The position numbers and the translations under genes are program-made. The notes under the pieces are model-generated. The model was not told where the DNA came from, made no database searches, and worked only from the letters and a program-made list of their open reading frames with translations. A stretch of DNA of 64,000 nt from contig NZ_JAIQCL010000003.1 in assembly GCF_020023385.1 (NCBI RefSeq), positions 1-64,000 of the forward strand, read 5' to 3'. Below, one piece after another: positions 1-8,437 of the stretch. This DNA comes from Planococcus circulans. GTDB lineage: Bacteria > Bacillota > Bacilli > Bacillales_A > Planococcaceae. How positions within the stretch are numbered: the first letter of the stretch is position 1; each line of letters opens with the position of its first letter.

Positions 1-26
1 CCTAACAAATCTAGAAAACCCTTCAC

Positions 27-231
27 TCAAGGATCCGGAGCACAAGGCGGTGACTCCTGCGGGAGCAGCGAAGCGACGAAGTGCCGAAATCCACTCGGGC
101 GCCAGTCCGAGTTAGTTCGGCGCGAGCCCGTGGAAAGCGTCCGCCTGGAGCGCAGGATCCGGTTTAAACAGGATGAAATGTGTATTCATTCTTTAAATGA
201 CATCAATATTCTTTTGTCTACAAGCTCAGCG
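27..231. repeat. Dispersed intergenic repeat, copy A
   Basis: About 200 bp that recurs at 42450-42627 with high identity: both contain the palindromic core around ACTCGG...CCGAGT, the block GTGGAAAGCGTCCGCCTGGAGC, and the tail TGAAATGTGTATTCATTCTTTA followed by GTCTACAAGCTCA. Copy A carries about 24 extra bases including the small palindrome CTCCTGCGGGAG. The core is also found, partly inverted, in the element at 27927-28288. No transposase is present. The rest of the first 314 bases holds no credible gene; an open frame crossing the repeat is a repeat artefact. Confidence 0.8.
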
Positions 232-257
232 GAATCCACCACAGGATTCCGCTTTTT
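228..257 (+). terminator. Intrinsic terminator
   Basis: Perfect 10-bp stem AGCGGAATCC / GGATTCCGCT with a 6-nt loop, followed by a T run on the plus strand. It would end transcripts entering from the left of the window; the opposite strand has no T tract, so it is a poor terminator for the leftward gene at 315-1283. Confidence 0.75.
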
Positions 258-314
258 ACTATCCAGAACAACAATCAAAAGTTATTCAGACGTAAGCTTT
301 AGTGAAAGGCTTGG

Positions 315-1283
315 TCATGTCCACCACATCTCATCTAAAGACTCTTTCACCATAACAGGTTTCAAATTCTCTACAGCTTTCGTAAATCCTTCATTAATCG
401 ACATCAGCCCGTCCTCGTGTTCGATGCTGACGACATAATCGTAGTCGTAGAGGCGTAAGGTGCTGATGATGTCCGCCCATGTTTTTTGATTGTGGCCGAA
501 TCCAACAGTGCGGAAATACCACGCACGATCTTTCATCTCGGAATAGTCGGTCATATCGGTCAAGCCATTGCGGTTGGTGTTCTGTTGATCGATGACGGTG
601 TCCTTGGCATGGAAATGGTGAATGGCGTTTTCGCGTCCAAGAATTTTGATGGCTTCTACTGGATCGATGCCTTGCCACCACATATGGCTTGGGTCCAAGT
701 TCGCCCCGATGGCCGGACCGCACGCGTTACGCAGCCGCAGCATGGTTGCAGGAGTGTGTACGGAAAAGCCGCCGTGGAGTTCAAGGCCGATTTTGACGTT
801 GAGCGATTCGGCGAGACTGTTTTTTTCTTTCCAATAAGGAATCAACTTTTCTTCCCACTGCCATTTCAGGACTTCCTGGAAATCGTTTGGCCATGCAGCG
901 ACCGGCCAATTGGGGTACAGCGCGTTTTCGTGGTCGCCGGGACAGCCGGAAAATGTGTTGACGACCGGAACTCCAAGTTTTGAGGCCAGCTGCAGGGTCT
1001 TGACGAGCAATTCATCCGCAGGACCCGCAATCTGCTTTTGCGGATGGAGCGGGTTGGCATGGCAGCTGAGAGCGCTGATGATCAAGCCGGCATCTTTGAT
1101 TTGTTGTGTGAAAGTTTTCTGTTTTTCCTCATCTTCAAGCAGCTCATCCAATTTGCAATGAGCATCTCCTGGATAGCCGCCGGTGCCAAGTTCGATTGCC
1201 TCGATGCCTTTTGAAGATACATAAGCGAGCATGTCATCAAAGTTTCTATCGGAAAATAATACAGTAAAGACTCCCAATTTCAA
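315..1283 (-). CDS. Sugar phosphate isomerase/epimerase (AP endonuclease 2-type TIM barrel)
   Basis: Protein of 322 residues, starting at a TTG (MKLGVFTVLF) eight bases after a clear GGAGGG ribosome site; an upstream in-frame ATG lacks such a site. It belongs to the xylose-isomerase-like TIM-barrel family (AP_endonuc_2). Visible metal/substrate elements include the segments IGLELHGGF (Glu and His), GANLDPSHMWWQG (Asp and His), HFHAKD and VSIEHED. The family isomerises or epimerises keto-sugars, inosose or related cytoplasmic substrates. It is divergent from a LacI regulator and sugar importer and shares their operator, so it probably acts in the same catabolic pathway. The substrate cannot be read from the sequence. 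Confidence 0.85.
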   Translation of the reverse strand: MKLGVFTVLFSDRNFDDMLAYVSSKGIEAIELGTGGYPGDAHCKLDELLEDEEKQKTFTQQIKDAGLIISALSCHANPLHPQKQIAGPADELLVKTLQLASKLGVPVVNTFSGCPGDHENALYPNWPVAAWPNDFQEVLKWQWEEKLIPYWKEKNSLAESLNVKIGLELHGGFSVHTPATMLRLRNACGPAIGANLDPSHMWWQGIDPVEAIKILGRENAIHHFHAKDTVIDQQNTNRNGLTDMTDYSEMKDRAWYFRTVGFGHNQKTWADIISTLRLYDYDYVVSIEHEDGLMSINEGFTKAVENLKPVMVKESLDEMWWT

Positions 1284-1320
1284 TAGAATCCCTCCAATCT
1301 TGTTTTCTGAATATACTGAC

Positions 1321-1336
1321 ATGTAAACCGTTACAT
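1321..1336. promoter_or_regulatory. LacI-type operator, copy 2
   Basis: ATGTAA-ACCG-TTACAT: perfect 6-bp arms around a 4-bp centre, identical in its arms to the operator at 1426-1445. It lies just downstream of the predicted promoter of the leftward isomerase gene. It resembles a cre site, but the central CG is displaced, so I favour the local LacI-family protein as ligand. Confidence 0.65.
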
Positions 1337-1340
1337 TATT

Positions 1341-1369
1341 AACATATAGAAATAATGTATTTAAATCAA
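1341..1369 (-). promoter_or_regulatory. Predicted promoter of the isomerase gene
   Basis: On the minus strand, TTGATT (1369-1364) and TATGTT (1346-1341) are separated by 17 bp. The start point would fall directly on the operator at 1321-1336, a good position for repression. Confidence 0.5.
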
Positions 1370-1394
1370 TGTATTTTTAATTAAAAAAAGATTA

Positions 1395-1423
1395 TTGACA
1401 GATAATTCTGAATAAATTAAGAT
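1395..1423 (+). promoter_or_regulatory. Predicted sigma-A promoter of the regulator/ABC operon
   Basis: TTGACA (1395-1400), a 17-bp spacer and TAAGAT (1418-1423), followed immediately by the palindromic operator at the expected start point. Confidence 0.75.
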
Positions 1424-1425
1424 GA

Positions 1426-1445
1426 AAATGTAATCGATTACATTT
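1426..1445. promoter_or_regulatory. LacI-type operator, copy 1 (perfect palindrome)
   Basis: A 20-bp perfect palindrome centred on TCGA with arms AAATGTAA / TTACATTT, directly downstream of the -10 box of the lacI-like gene. The position implies autoregulation by steric block. The same half-site occurs at 1321-1336 in front of the divergent gene. Confidence 0.8.
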
Positions 1446-1482
1446 CGGGTCGAGAGGGTCGTACGAGAAAGAAGGAAAGAAT

Positions 1483-2472
1483 ATGGCAAACATCCAACAA
1501 GTGGCTAAGCATGCAGGGGTTTCAGTTGCAACAGTCTCGCGGGTGCTCAATGGAAAAGATAAAGTAACAGCCAAAACAAAACAGAAGGTGGAGGAGGCGA
1601 TTCAATATCTAAACTATGAGCCAAGCATGCTCGGCCGAAACCTGCGGAATTCGGAAAGTCGCATTGTACTGATTCTGATTCCGACGATTTCGAATCCATT
1701 CTACTTTGAGATCATCAAAGGAATCGAAAACATGGCACTCAGCCAGAATTACAGTATTTTATTATGCGAAACGGATTCGAAGCCGGAAAAGGAGGAGATT
1801 TATTTCGATTTGCTGCGGAAGAAGATGGCGGATGGGGTTATTTCGATGGATCCTGCGGTAAACGTGGAGACCTTAAAAGAGCTTGCTGAAAACTACGCCA
1901 TTATCCAATGCAGTGAATACGGAGGAGGCATTGGAATTCCATATGTCACCATCGACAGCGAAGAAGCTTCTTATCGTGCGGTAAAGCATCTGATCCAGAT
2001 CGGACACCGGAAAATCGCATTGATGAATTCCGATGAGAAATTCCTCTATGCCCGCGAACGGCGGATGGGCTATGAGCGGGCACTCGATGAACACGGTATT
2101 CCGCTGAATGGGGATTATATCTTCTATACGCAGGAACTGGGTTTTGAACAAGGACAGCTGGCTATGAAAAAAATTCTTCAGTTAGAAGACCGGCCGACCG
2201 CAGTATTTGCCGTCTCAGATTTATTGGCGATCGGTGCTCTCAAAGAAATCAATGCTGCAGGCCTCAACGTGCCGAAAGATATTGCCGTAGTCGGTTTTGA
2301 TAAGATTGATTTTTCCAATATGACAAATCCGGCACTGACAACAGTCGCACAGCCGATGTATAAAATGGGAACGGTAGCGGCACGTATGCTGATTGAGAAG
2401 ATACAGGGGAAAACCGTGGACAGTGTAGTTTTAGGCCACGAACTGGTTATACGGGAATCGACGACGGGGTGA
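1483..2472 (+). CDS. LacI-family transcriptional regulator
   Basis: Protein of 329 residues. The N-terminus (residues 1-50) is a typical LacI helix-turn-helix: IQQVAKHAGVSVATVSRVLNG, then the hinge helix around LGRNLR. Residues 60-325 form a periplasmic-binding-protein-like sugar sensor (VLILIPTISNPFYFEIIKGIE). Start ATG follows AAGGAAAG. It is first in an operon with a sugar ABC importer and dehydrogenase and is preceded by a perfect palindromic operator, so it is probably the autoregulated local repressor, released by the imported sugar or a metabolite. The effector is unknown. Confidence 0.92.
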   Translation: MANIQQVAKHAGVSVATVSRVLNGKDKVTAKTKQKVEEAIQYLNYEPSMLGRNLRNSESRIVLILIPTISNPFYFEIIKGIENMALSQNYSILLCETDSKPEKEEIYFDLLRKKMADGVISMDPAVNVETLKELAENYAIIQCSEYGGGIGIPYVTIDSEEASYRAVKHLIQIGHRKIALMNSDEKFLYARERRMGYERALDEHGIPLNGDYIFYTQELGFEQGQLAMKKILQLEDRPTAVFAVSDLLAIGALKEINAAGLNVPKDIAVVGFDKIDFSNMTNPALTTVAQPMYKMGTVAARMLIEKIQGKTVDSVVLGHELVIRESTTG

Positions 2473-2589
2473 ACCAGCTGAGTTCAGCGCTCTATTATTA
2501 ACGTGTTTGATGGTGGAGCGCTGGCCTTAGCTGTTAATGTAATGCTTGCATCAAAGGGGAGCTTATAAAAAAATGAAGGGGTGGATAAA

Positions 2590-3570
2590 GTGAAGAAATT
2601 ATGGATCATTTTATTGTCTATCATCACAATTTTTGCATTGGCAGCATGCGGCAACGCGGAAACAGAGGATGCAGGTTCAACAGATGAAGGAGGAGGAGAT
2701 GAGCAATTGACGATTGGCATCTCACTTCCTTCGGCAACGCACGGCTGGATGGGGGCATTGATCGAAAGTGCTGAACAGCAGGCGATGGCTTTAAAAGAAA
2801 GCGAAGGCATTGATTATGTCATGACCAACGCAGCAGATCCGAACACACAGGCAAACGACGTGGATGACCTGATTGCACAGGAAGTGGATGTTATTGTCAT
2901 GCTGCCGATCGAATCCGCGGCTTTAAGTCCGGTCGGACAAAAAATTAAAGATGCCGGCATTCCGCTGGTCATCGTTGACCGTGAACTTGAAAATGATGCA
3001 GCGACGGTAGTGGTCAAAGGGGACAATGAAGGCATCGGTGTCAATGCCGGGAAATACTTCGTGGAACAATTGAATGGCGAAGGGAAAATCGTTGAAATCA
3101 CCGGTCCCCCAAGTTCTGTGACCGAACAGCGGGGCTCAGGATTTAAAGAAGCCGTTGAAAGCGAACCGGGTATGGAAATCATCGCTTCACAAAGCGGAGA
3201 TTTTTCGACTGAGACATCTCTGGAAGTTATGCAGAACATCCTGCAGGCAAACCCAGAAATTGATGCGGTCTTCACACAGGATGACGGCATGGCACTAGGC
3301 GTATTGCAGGCGATTGAAGAAGCAGGCCGTACGGATATCCAGTTTGTCACAGGCGCAGGCGGAGCAAAAGGCGTTTTTGAAGATATTCAAAACGATGGAC
3401 TTATGAAAGCCACATTCCTTTACTCGCCGACTATGGTGGAAGACGCGGTGAAAATTGCGGCAGACATTGCCCAAGGAGAAGAACCGGCTGAATCGATGGT
3501 CGTGAAGGAAGCGACGCAAGTAACAAAAGAAAACGTGGATGAGTATTACGATCCGGAATCGAAATTCTAA
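2590..3570 (+). CDS. Ribose-type sugar ABC transporter substrate-binding lipoprotein
   Basis: Protein of 326 residues from a GTG that has AAGGGGTGG upstream; a GTG nine bases earlier is less well placed. The N-terminus MKKLWIILLSIITIFALAACGN is a lipoprotein signal with lipobox LAAC, so the mature protein is anchored outside the membrane. The rest matches the RbsB/class-I sugar-binding fold (peripla_BP_4), with an acidic Ser/Gly-rich linker after the Cys. It delivers a sugar to the ATPase and permease encoded next. A short inverted repeat (CAGCGCTC...GAGCGCTG, 2477-2524) lies between the regulator and this gene. Confidence 0.9.
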   Translation: MKKLWIILLSIITIFALAACGNAETEDAGSTDEGGGDEQLTIGISLPSATHGWMGALIESAEQQAMALKESEGIDYVMTNAADPNTQANDVDDLIAQEVDVIVMLPIESAALSPVGQKIKDAGIPLVIVDRELENDAATVVVKGDNEGIGVNAGKYFVEQLNGEGKIVEITGPPSSVTEQRGSGFKEAVESEPGMEIIASQSGDFSTETSLEVMQNILQANPEIDAVFTQDDGMALGVLQAIEEAGRTDIQFVTGAGGAKGVFEDIQNDGLMKATFLYSPTMVEDAVKIAADIAQGEEPAESMVVKEATQVTKENVDEYYDPESKF

Positions 3571-3634
3571 GTGAACTGCTGGGAAATGCAATGGAGCCAT
3601 TGCATTTCCTCTTTTCCTATAAGGGGGTAAAGAT

Positions 3635-5149
3635 ATGACTTCACATCCTTTTGTGGCAATGAATAATATCGGGAAATCGTTTAACGGTGTACCCGTTTTG
3701 AAAAATGTAAATCTGGAAGTGGAAAAAGGTGAAATTCATGCCTTGCTTGGCGAAAACGGAGCCGGCAAATCGACACTGATGAATATTTTAGGCGGTGTCC
3801 ATCAACCAGATAGCGGACAGATCTTTGTCAAAGGCGAAGAGGTGGCAATGACAAGTCCCCATGTTTCTCAGGCACAAGGCATAAGCTTTATCCACCAGGA
3901 GCTGAATATGGTCGGTGACTTAAGAGTGTATGAAAACATGTTTCTAGGTTCAGAAATTCGCAATAGAATCGGAATTTTGAACGTGGAAGAAATGTGCCGC
4001 CAAACTCATAAAATTTTAGCGGAACTTGGCGTTACGATCAATCCGAAAGAATATGTCCGCAATCTTGCGACCTCCTATAAGCAGCTGATTGAAATTTCAA
4101 AAGCTCTGCTGCACAAGTCCCAGTTGATCATCATGGATGAACCGACGACCTCGCTCGCAGAACATGAGGTGAGCCGTCTTTTTGAACTGATGAGGAACTT
4201 GAAGAAATCCGGTGTTTCCATCATTTATATTTCACATAAATTGAAGGAAATCCAGGAAGTGTGCGATCGCTATACGGTTTTACGGGATGGCCAGCTGGTG
4301 AAGACGGACGTCATGCAAAACGAAAATCTGGAAGTGATCACTAAATTGATGGTAGGGAAATCCATTTCCCAGGAGCGGTACGTGCATGAGCACAGCTTTG
4401 GAGATCTGGCGTTAGAAGTAGAGGGCTTATCAAGTACAGGTTTATTCAAGGGCATCAACTTCACTGTACAAAAGGGCCAAATCGTGGGTTTTACGGGTCT
4501 CGCAGGCGATGGCAGGACCGAGCTCTTTGAAAGTTTGTTCGGGTACCGGAAGAAATACGCCGGCACAGTCAAAGTGAAAGGCAAAGTAGTGAAAATAAAT
4601 CATCCCCGAAAAGCGCTGAAAGCGGGGCTGGGCTATGTGCCGAAAGACCGGAAAGAGAATGCCATCATCAAAGATTTGAGCGTTATCCATAATATGAGTT
4701 TGTCGTCGATGGGAAATTTTGAACGGATGGGTTTTATACAGGACAAAAAAGAACAGCAGAAATTCAACGACTATAAAAAATTATTGAATATTAAAGTGCA
4801 CAATCCGCGCATCACTATCGATAAATTAAGCGGCGGAAACCAGCAGAAAGTCATCATCGCCAAATGGTTGGAAGCGGAAACGGATATCCTGATTTTCGAC
4901 AATCCGACGCAAGGGATTGATGTCGGCGCCAAACAGGAGATTTATCAGCAGATCCTGGCACTGGCGAAGCTGGGCAAAGCCATTATTATCCTGTCATCTG
5001 AAGCGCCGGAAGTGATGAGGATCTGCCACAATATCCACGTCATGTACCACGGGGAAATCACGGCACGATTTACAGGAGATGAAGCGAACGAAGAAGAGAT
5101 TATGCATTACGCTACAGGAGCAAAAAAGGAGGGAGAGAAAATTGGCTAA
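3635..5149 (+). CDS. Ribose-type sugar ABC transporter ATP-binding protein (RbsA-like)
   Basis: Protein of 504 residues with two fused ABC ATPase domains, as in RbsA/MglA. The first domain has Walker A GENGAGKST (about residues 40-48) and a degenerate signature; the second domain (from about residue 255) has GLAGDGRTE in place of a canonical Walker A, and signature LSGGNQQKV near residue 400. This asymmetry is normal for the family. The start ATG follows AAGGGGG. The last eight bases overlap the permease gene, indicating translational coupling. It powers uptake of the sugar bound by the lipoprotein encoded upstream. Confidence 0.93.
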   Translation: MTSHPFVAMNNIGKSFNGVPVLKNVNLEVEKGEIHALLGENGAGKSTLMNILGGVHQPDSGQIFVKGEEVAMTSPHVSQAQGISFIHQELNMVGDLRVYENMFLGSEIRNRIGILNVEEMCRQTHKILAELGVTINPKEYVRNLATSYKQLIEISKALLHKSQLIIMDEPTTSLAEHEVSRLFELMRNLKKSGVSIIYISHKLKEIQEVCDRYTVLRDGQLVKTDVMQNENLEVITKLMVGKSISQERYVHEHSFGDLALEVEGLSSTGLFKGINFTVQKGQIVGFTGLAGDGRTELFESLFGYRKKYAGTVKVKGKVVKINHPRKALKAGLGYVPKDRKENAIIKDLSVIHNMSLSSMGNFERMGFIQDKKEQQKFNDYKKLLNIKVHNPRITIDKLSGGNQQKVIIAKWLEAETDILIFDNPTQGIDVGAKQEIYQQILALAKLGKAIIILSSEAPEVMRICHNIHVMYHGEITARFTGDEANEEEIMHYATGAKKEGEKIG

Positions 5150-6116
5150 CATAGATGCAAAAGAATACAGTCCAGAATCTTCAAGCATGAAAAGCCGGTT
5201 GTCCTGGCTTTGGTCAGAATACAGTGTCATTATCGCATTCGTCATTATCTATATTGCTGCCTCCGCGATGAACCCACGATTTCTCGATCTCAATAACCAA
5301 CTGAATATCTTGATGCAAGTCTCGATCATCGGAATTATTGCACTCGGCATGACGGTGGTCATGCTGTCAGGGGGCATCGATTTATCAGTCGGTTCCGTCT
5401 TAGCGCTCGCCGGTGTTGTATCCGTATTGGCTTTGAATGCGTCAGGCAGTATTTTAATAGGTGTTTTTACGGCACTGCTAGTTGGGGCGTTTGCGGGGTT
5501 CCTGAATGGCCTGATGGTTGCAAAAGGCAGGATCGCTTCATTTATTGCCACCCTTGGGATGATGGCGGGAGCGCGTTCGATTGCACTTTACATTGCTGAA
5601 GGAGGCAGTGTATCGGGTGAAGTCAGCGGATTTACCGCCATTGCCAACAGTGACTTTTGGATTTTCGATTTTCCCGTCATCATCTTCTTTGCGATGGCGG
5701 TATTGATTTACGTATTGATGCACAAAACCCGATTCGGCAGGTACGTTTATGCCCTGGGATCAAACGAAAAAGCGGCGATGCTGTCAGCGATCCGTGTAGA
5801 CCGCATCAAAATTGGGGTCTATACCTTGATTGGTACGCTGGTCGGGGTCGCGGCCGTCATTGAAACTTCACGCCTGAACTCGATATCTTCTTCCAGTTCG
5901 GGTGCACAGTACGAACTCGATGCCATTGCAGCCGTAATCATTGGAGGTACGCGCATGACCGGCGGCCGCGGAAAAATAATTGGGACGATTTTCGGAATTC
6001 TGATCTTGGGTATTTTGAACAATATGATGAATCTGATGAATGTCTCTCCGCATCTTCAGGGATTCGTTAAAGGATTGATCATCATCATTGCAGTAGTGTT
6101 CCAAAAAAGAGAATAG
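5142..6116 (+). CDS. Ribose-type sugar ABC transporter permease (RbsC-like)
   Basis: Protein of 324 residues; I choose the TTG start (MANIDAKEYS) because AGGAGGGAG lies just upstream, giving an 8-bp overlap with the ATPase gene. It is a BPD_transp_2 permease with about eight to ten hydrophobic segments, and family landmarks LSGGIDLSVGS (about residues 80-90) and GGTRMTGGRGKIIGT near residue 280. A single permease gene suggests a homodimer, as in RbsC. It forms the membrane channel of the importer. Confidence 0.92.
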   Translation: MANIDAKEYSPESSSMKSRLSWLWSEYSVIIAFVIIYIAASAMNPRFLDLNNQLNILMQVSIIGIIALGMTVVMLSGGIDLSVGSVLALAGVVSVLALNASGSILIGVFTALLVGAFAGFLNGLMVAKGRIASFIATLGMMAGARSIALYIAEGGSVSGEVSGFTAIANSDFWIFDFPVIIFFAMAVLIYVLMHKTRFGRYVYALGSNEKAAMLSAIRVDRIKIGVYTLIGTLVGVAAVIETSRLNSISSSSSGAQYELDAIAAVIIGGTRMTGGRGKIIGTIFGILILGILNNMMNLMNVSPHLQGFVKGLIIIIAVVFQKRE

Positions 6117-6127
6117 GAGGAAATTGA

Positions 6128-7186
6128 ATGGGCATCAAAGTAGGCATTATCGGATGCGGTTCCATTACAAAAATGCGCCACGCACCGGAATATTCAGCGA
6201 ATCCATATGTTGATGAAATTGTTTTTTACGACCGCAACCTCGACCGTTCAGAAGCGATGGTGGAACTGTTTGGCGGGACTCTCGCAAAAAGCGTCGATGA
6301 ATTGTTTGCTGATCCCAGCATCGATGCAATCAGCGATTGTTCATCGAATGAGCATCACCATTTATTCTCTACCAAGGCGCTTCTAAGCGGAAAGCATGTG
6401 CTGTGCGAAAAACCGATTTCCTTGACGGTGGAATACGCGAAAGAAATACTGGCAGCCCAGAAAAAATCCGGAAAAAAATTGATGGTCGACCATAACCAGC
6501 GATTCACGCGCGCACATCAGAAAGCTAGAGAAATCCTTGCCAGTGGGGAAATGGGGAAGATACTGACATTCCGCACGGCATTCGGGCACTCAGGCCCCGA
6601 AGCCTGGGGAATCAATAAGACCAAGTCCACGTGGTTTTATAAGAAGGAACGGTCGGGGTTTGGCGTTGGCGGAGATCTGGGCATCCACAAGATAGATTTA
6701 CTGCATTACTTGCTCGATGATGAAATTGTCCAAGTGAGTGCATTTCAAGGAGCTTTGCATAAAGTGGATGAAAATGGTGAGCCAATTGAAGTATGCGACA
6801 ATCTGGTATGCAGTCTGGCAACCCGAAAAGGACGTCTCGGCAATGCGGCGTTTTCTTGGACGTATTACGGAGAAGAAGATAACAGTACCATCGTCTATTG
6901 TGAGAAAGGCATCATGAAAATTTACCACAACGAGCAGTACCAGCTGGAAATCATCATGCAATCCGGCGAAAAAATAAACTATGAGCTGGAAGCGATCCAG
7001 ACGAACGATAACCAGACCCCCAGTGGTGTCATCGATGCGTTTGTCGATGCCATCCGTTTGGACCAGGAGCCGATTGTAACTGGTGAAGATGCACTTAAAT
7101 CGTTGAGAGTCATTCTGGGCATCATGGAATCGGCTGAAACAAAACAGGTGATCACAATTGAAAAAGAGTCTTTCCTTCATCAATAG
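6128..7186 (+). CDS. Gfo/Idh/MocA-family NAD(P)-dependent oxidoreductase
   Basis: Protein of 352 residues with an N-terminal Rossmann fold (VGIIGCGSITKMRH; the glycine motif is GCGSI) and the family lysine motif CEKPIS near residue 95. The C-terminal alpha/beta domain contains GGDLGIHKIDLLHYL, whose His is the usual catalytic residue. Start ATG follows AGGAGG. It is the last gene of the sugar operon and ends in a terminator that overlaps its 3' end. With the divergent isomerase it could oxidise and isomerise a cyclitol or aldose, as in inositol-type pathways; the substrate is not deducible. Confidence 0.9.
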   Translation: MGIKVGIIGCGSITKMRHAPEYSANPYVDEIVFYDRNLDRSEAMVELFGGTLAKSVDELFADPSIDAISDCSSNEHHHLFSTKALLSGKHVLCEKPISLTVEYAKEILAAQKKSGKKLMVDHNQRFTRAHQKAREILASGEMGKILTFRTAFGHSGPEAWGINKTKSTWFYKKERSGFGVGGDLGIHKIDLLHYLLDDEIVQVSAFQGALHKVDENGEPIEVCDNLVCSLATRKGRLGNAAFSWTYYGEEDNSTIVYCEKGIMKIYHNEQYQLEIIMQSGEKINYELEAIQTNDNQTPSGVIDAFVDAIRLDQEPIVTGEDALKSLRVILGIMESAETKQVITIEKESFLHQ

Positions 7187-7202
7187 GGAGAGACTCTTTT
7201 TT
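7161..7202 (+). terminator. Intrinsic terminator of the sugar operon
   Basis: Stem AAAAGAGTCT...AGACTCTTTT with a T run. It starts inside the last codons of the oxidoreductase gene. Confidence 0.8.
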
Positions 7203-7302
7203 GAATGTTTCTGTACATAACGGTCATTTCATGAAGGAATCATCTATTCAGCGAAAGTCCGACAAATATGTGGCCTCAAGAGTAGGCGGTTTTAAAACCA
7301 AG

Positions 7303-7332
7303 TTGACAAGTAGGTTTTAAGTGTAGTCTAAT
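7303..7332 (+). promoter_or_regulatory. Predicted promoter of the esterase gene
   Basis: TTGACA (7303-7308) and TCTAAT (7327-7332) with an 18-bp spacer, about 50 bp before the ribosome site of the esterase. Confidence 0.6.
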
Positions 7333-7389
7333 GTGAATAAGCTTTTTAGCACGAGTAGATAGATTTAGAACAGGCATAGGAGGATTCAA

Positions 7390-8160
7390 ATGGTACATGA
7401 ACAATATCCGGTCATCCCAGAAGCTGACTCATTTTTTCTGAAAGGAAATAGCATGGGGATTTTATTGTGCCACGGCTTTTTAGGCACGCCGCAAAGTGTA
7501 AAGGAATTGGGTGAGGCAATTGCTGCCCATGGCTATACGGTTTCTTGTCCACGGCTTCCTGGCCACGGTACGCATTTCAAAGACCTCGAACAGTTTGTCT
7601 GCGACGATTGGTTTGCGCGGATAGAAGAGGCCTATAAGGAGCTCAAACAGGCATGTTCCAGCGTTATCGTCATTGGGCAATCGATGGGCGGGACCTTGAG
7701 CTTGGATTTGGCCAGCCGCTATCCGGATATTCAAGGAATTGTCCTGATTAATCCGGCGATTGACATCCCTGCGTTTGAACCATACCGCGACCAGCCGTAT
7801 TCCGCTTATGTCACCGAAGGCCAGCCGGATATCAAAAAAGAGGATGCGCTGGAAATCACTTATGAGAAGGCACCAGTCAGAGCGTATCAGCAATTATTAA
7901 AGTATATGAACGCCGTCGATGCTAAGCTTGCGGACGTGCGCTGTCCGGTCGTCTGTTTCCAGTCGCTCGAAGATCATGTTGTACCACCGGGCAATACGGA
8001 TTACATTCTCCGCAGGGTTCAATCAGAGAGAAAGAGGAAATACGAATTGCACAATTCCTATCACATTGCTTCCATGGACCATGAATTGGATTTTATTGCC
8101 GAAAAAGCCATTCAGTTTGCCGAAGAAACACTCCCCTTACTAGTGGGTGAAAAGCTTTAG
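7390..8160 (+). CDS. Alpha/beta hydrolase, Est30-like carboxylesterase
   Basis: Protein of 256 residues, cytoplasmic, no signal peptide. The oxyanion region is CHGFLGTP (residues 27-34); the nucleophile is Ser98 in GQSMGG; the acid is the Asp in SLEDHVVPP; the histidine is in NSYHIASMDHE near the C-terminus. These match the Est30/YvaK carboxylesterase and monoacylglycerol-lipase group, which hydrolyse short- to medium-chain esters. The start ATG follows AGGAGG. It stands alone between terminators and has its own promoter; the natural substrate is unknown. Confidence 0.88.
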   Translation: MVHEQYPVIPEADSFFLKGNSMGILLCHGFLGTPQSVKELGEAIAAHGYTVSCPRLPGHGTHFKDLEQFVCDDWFARIEEAYKELKQACSSVIVIGQSMGGTLSLDLASRYPDIQGIVLINPAIDIPAFEPYRDQPYSAYVTEGQPDIKKEDALEITYEKAPVRAYQQLLKYMNAVDAKLADVRCPVVCFQSLEDHVVPPGNTDYILRRVQSERKRKYELHNSYHIASMDHELDFIAEKAIQFAEETLPLLVGEKL

Positions 8161-8262
8161 AGCTTAGTCGGAGTGAACTTAAGAACGGTCATATTGCAAC
8201 CTGCTGCTGTCGCTCAGTTAATTGTTTAATAGAAAGCGAGTCAAATGATTGAGACATTGTAT

Positions 8263-8307
8263 AAAAAGGATTCTTTCGGGCCATTCGGGCCTGTAAGAAT
8301 CCTTTTT
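8263..8307 (+). terminator. Intrinsic terminator after the esterase
   Basis: Long stem AAAAGGATTCTT...AAGAATCCTTTT with an inner GGGCC pairing and a T run, about 100 bp after the stop codon. Confidence 0.8.
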
Positions 8308-8437
8308 AACTTTCTGGCAAAGAATATAAGCGCATTTCTGATAATAAAAGAGGAAAGGGGGAACTACAATAATATAGGAAAATGAGGGGATGCCGCTGCC
8401 AGCCGCTGTAACAAACGAAAGAAAGGAGGAGGAAACC

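Noticed and set aside
130..438. Open frame reading out of repeat copy A toward the terminator
   Set aside because: The first part is repeat sequence that is also open in copy B, and the rest overlaps the 3' end of the isomerase gene; no ribosome site.
1321..1336. CcpA cre site
   Set aside because: The central CG of cre is shifted and the site shares its exact half-sites with the palindrome at 1426-1445 next to a LacI-family gene, so a local operator is the simpler reading.
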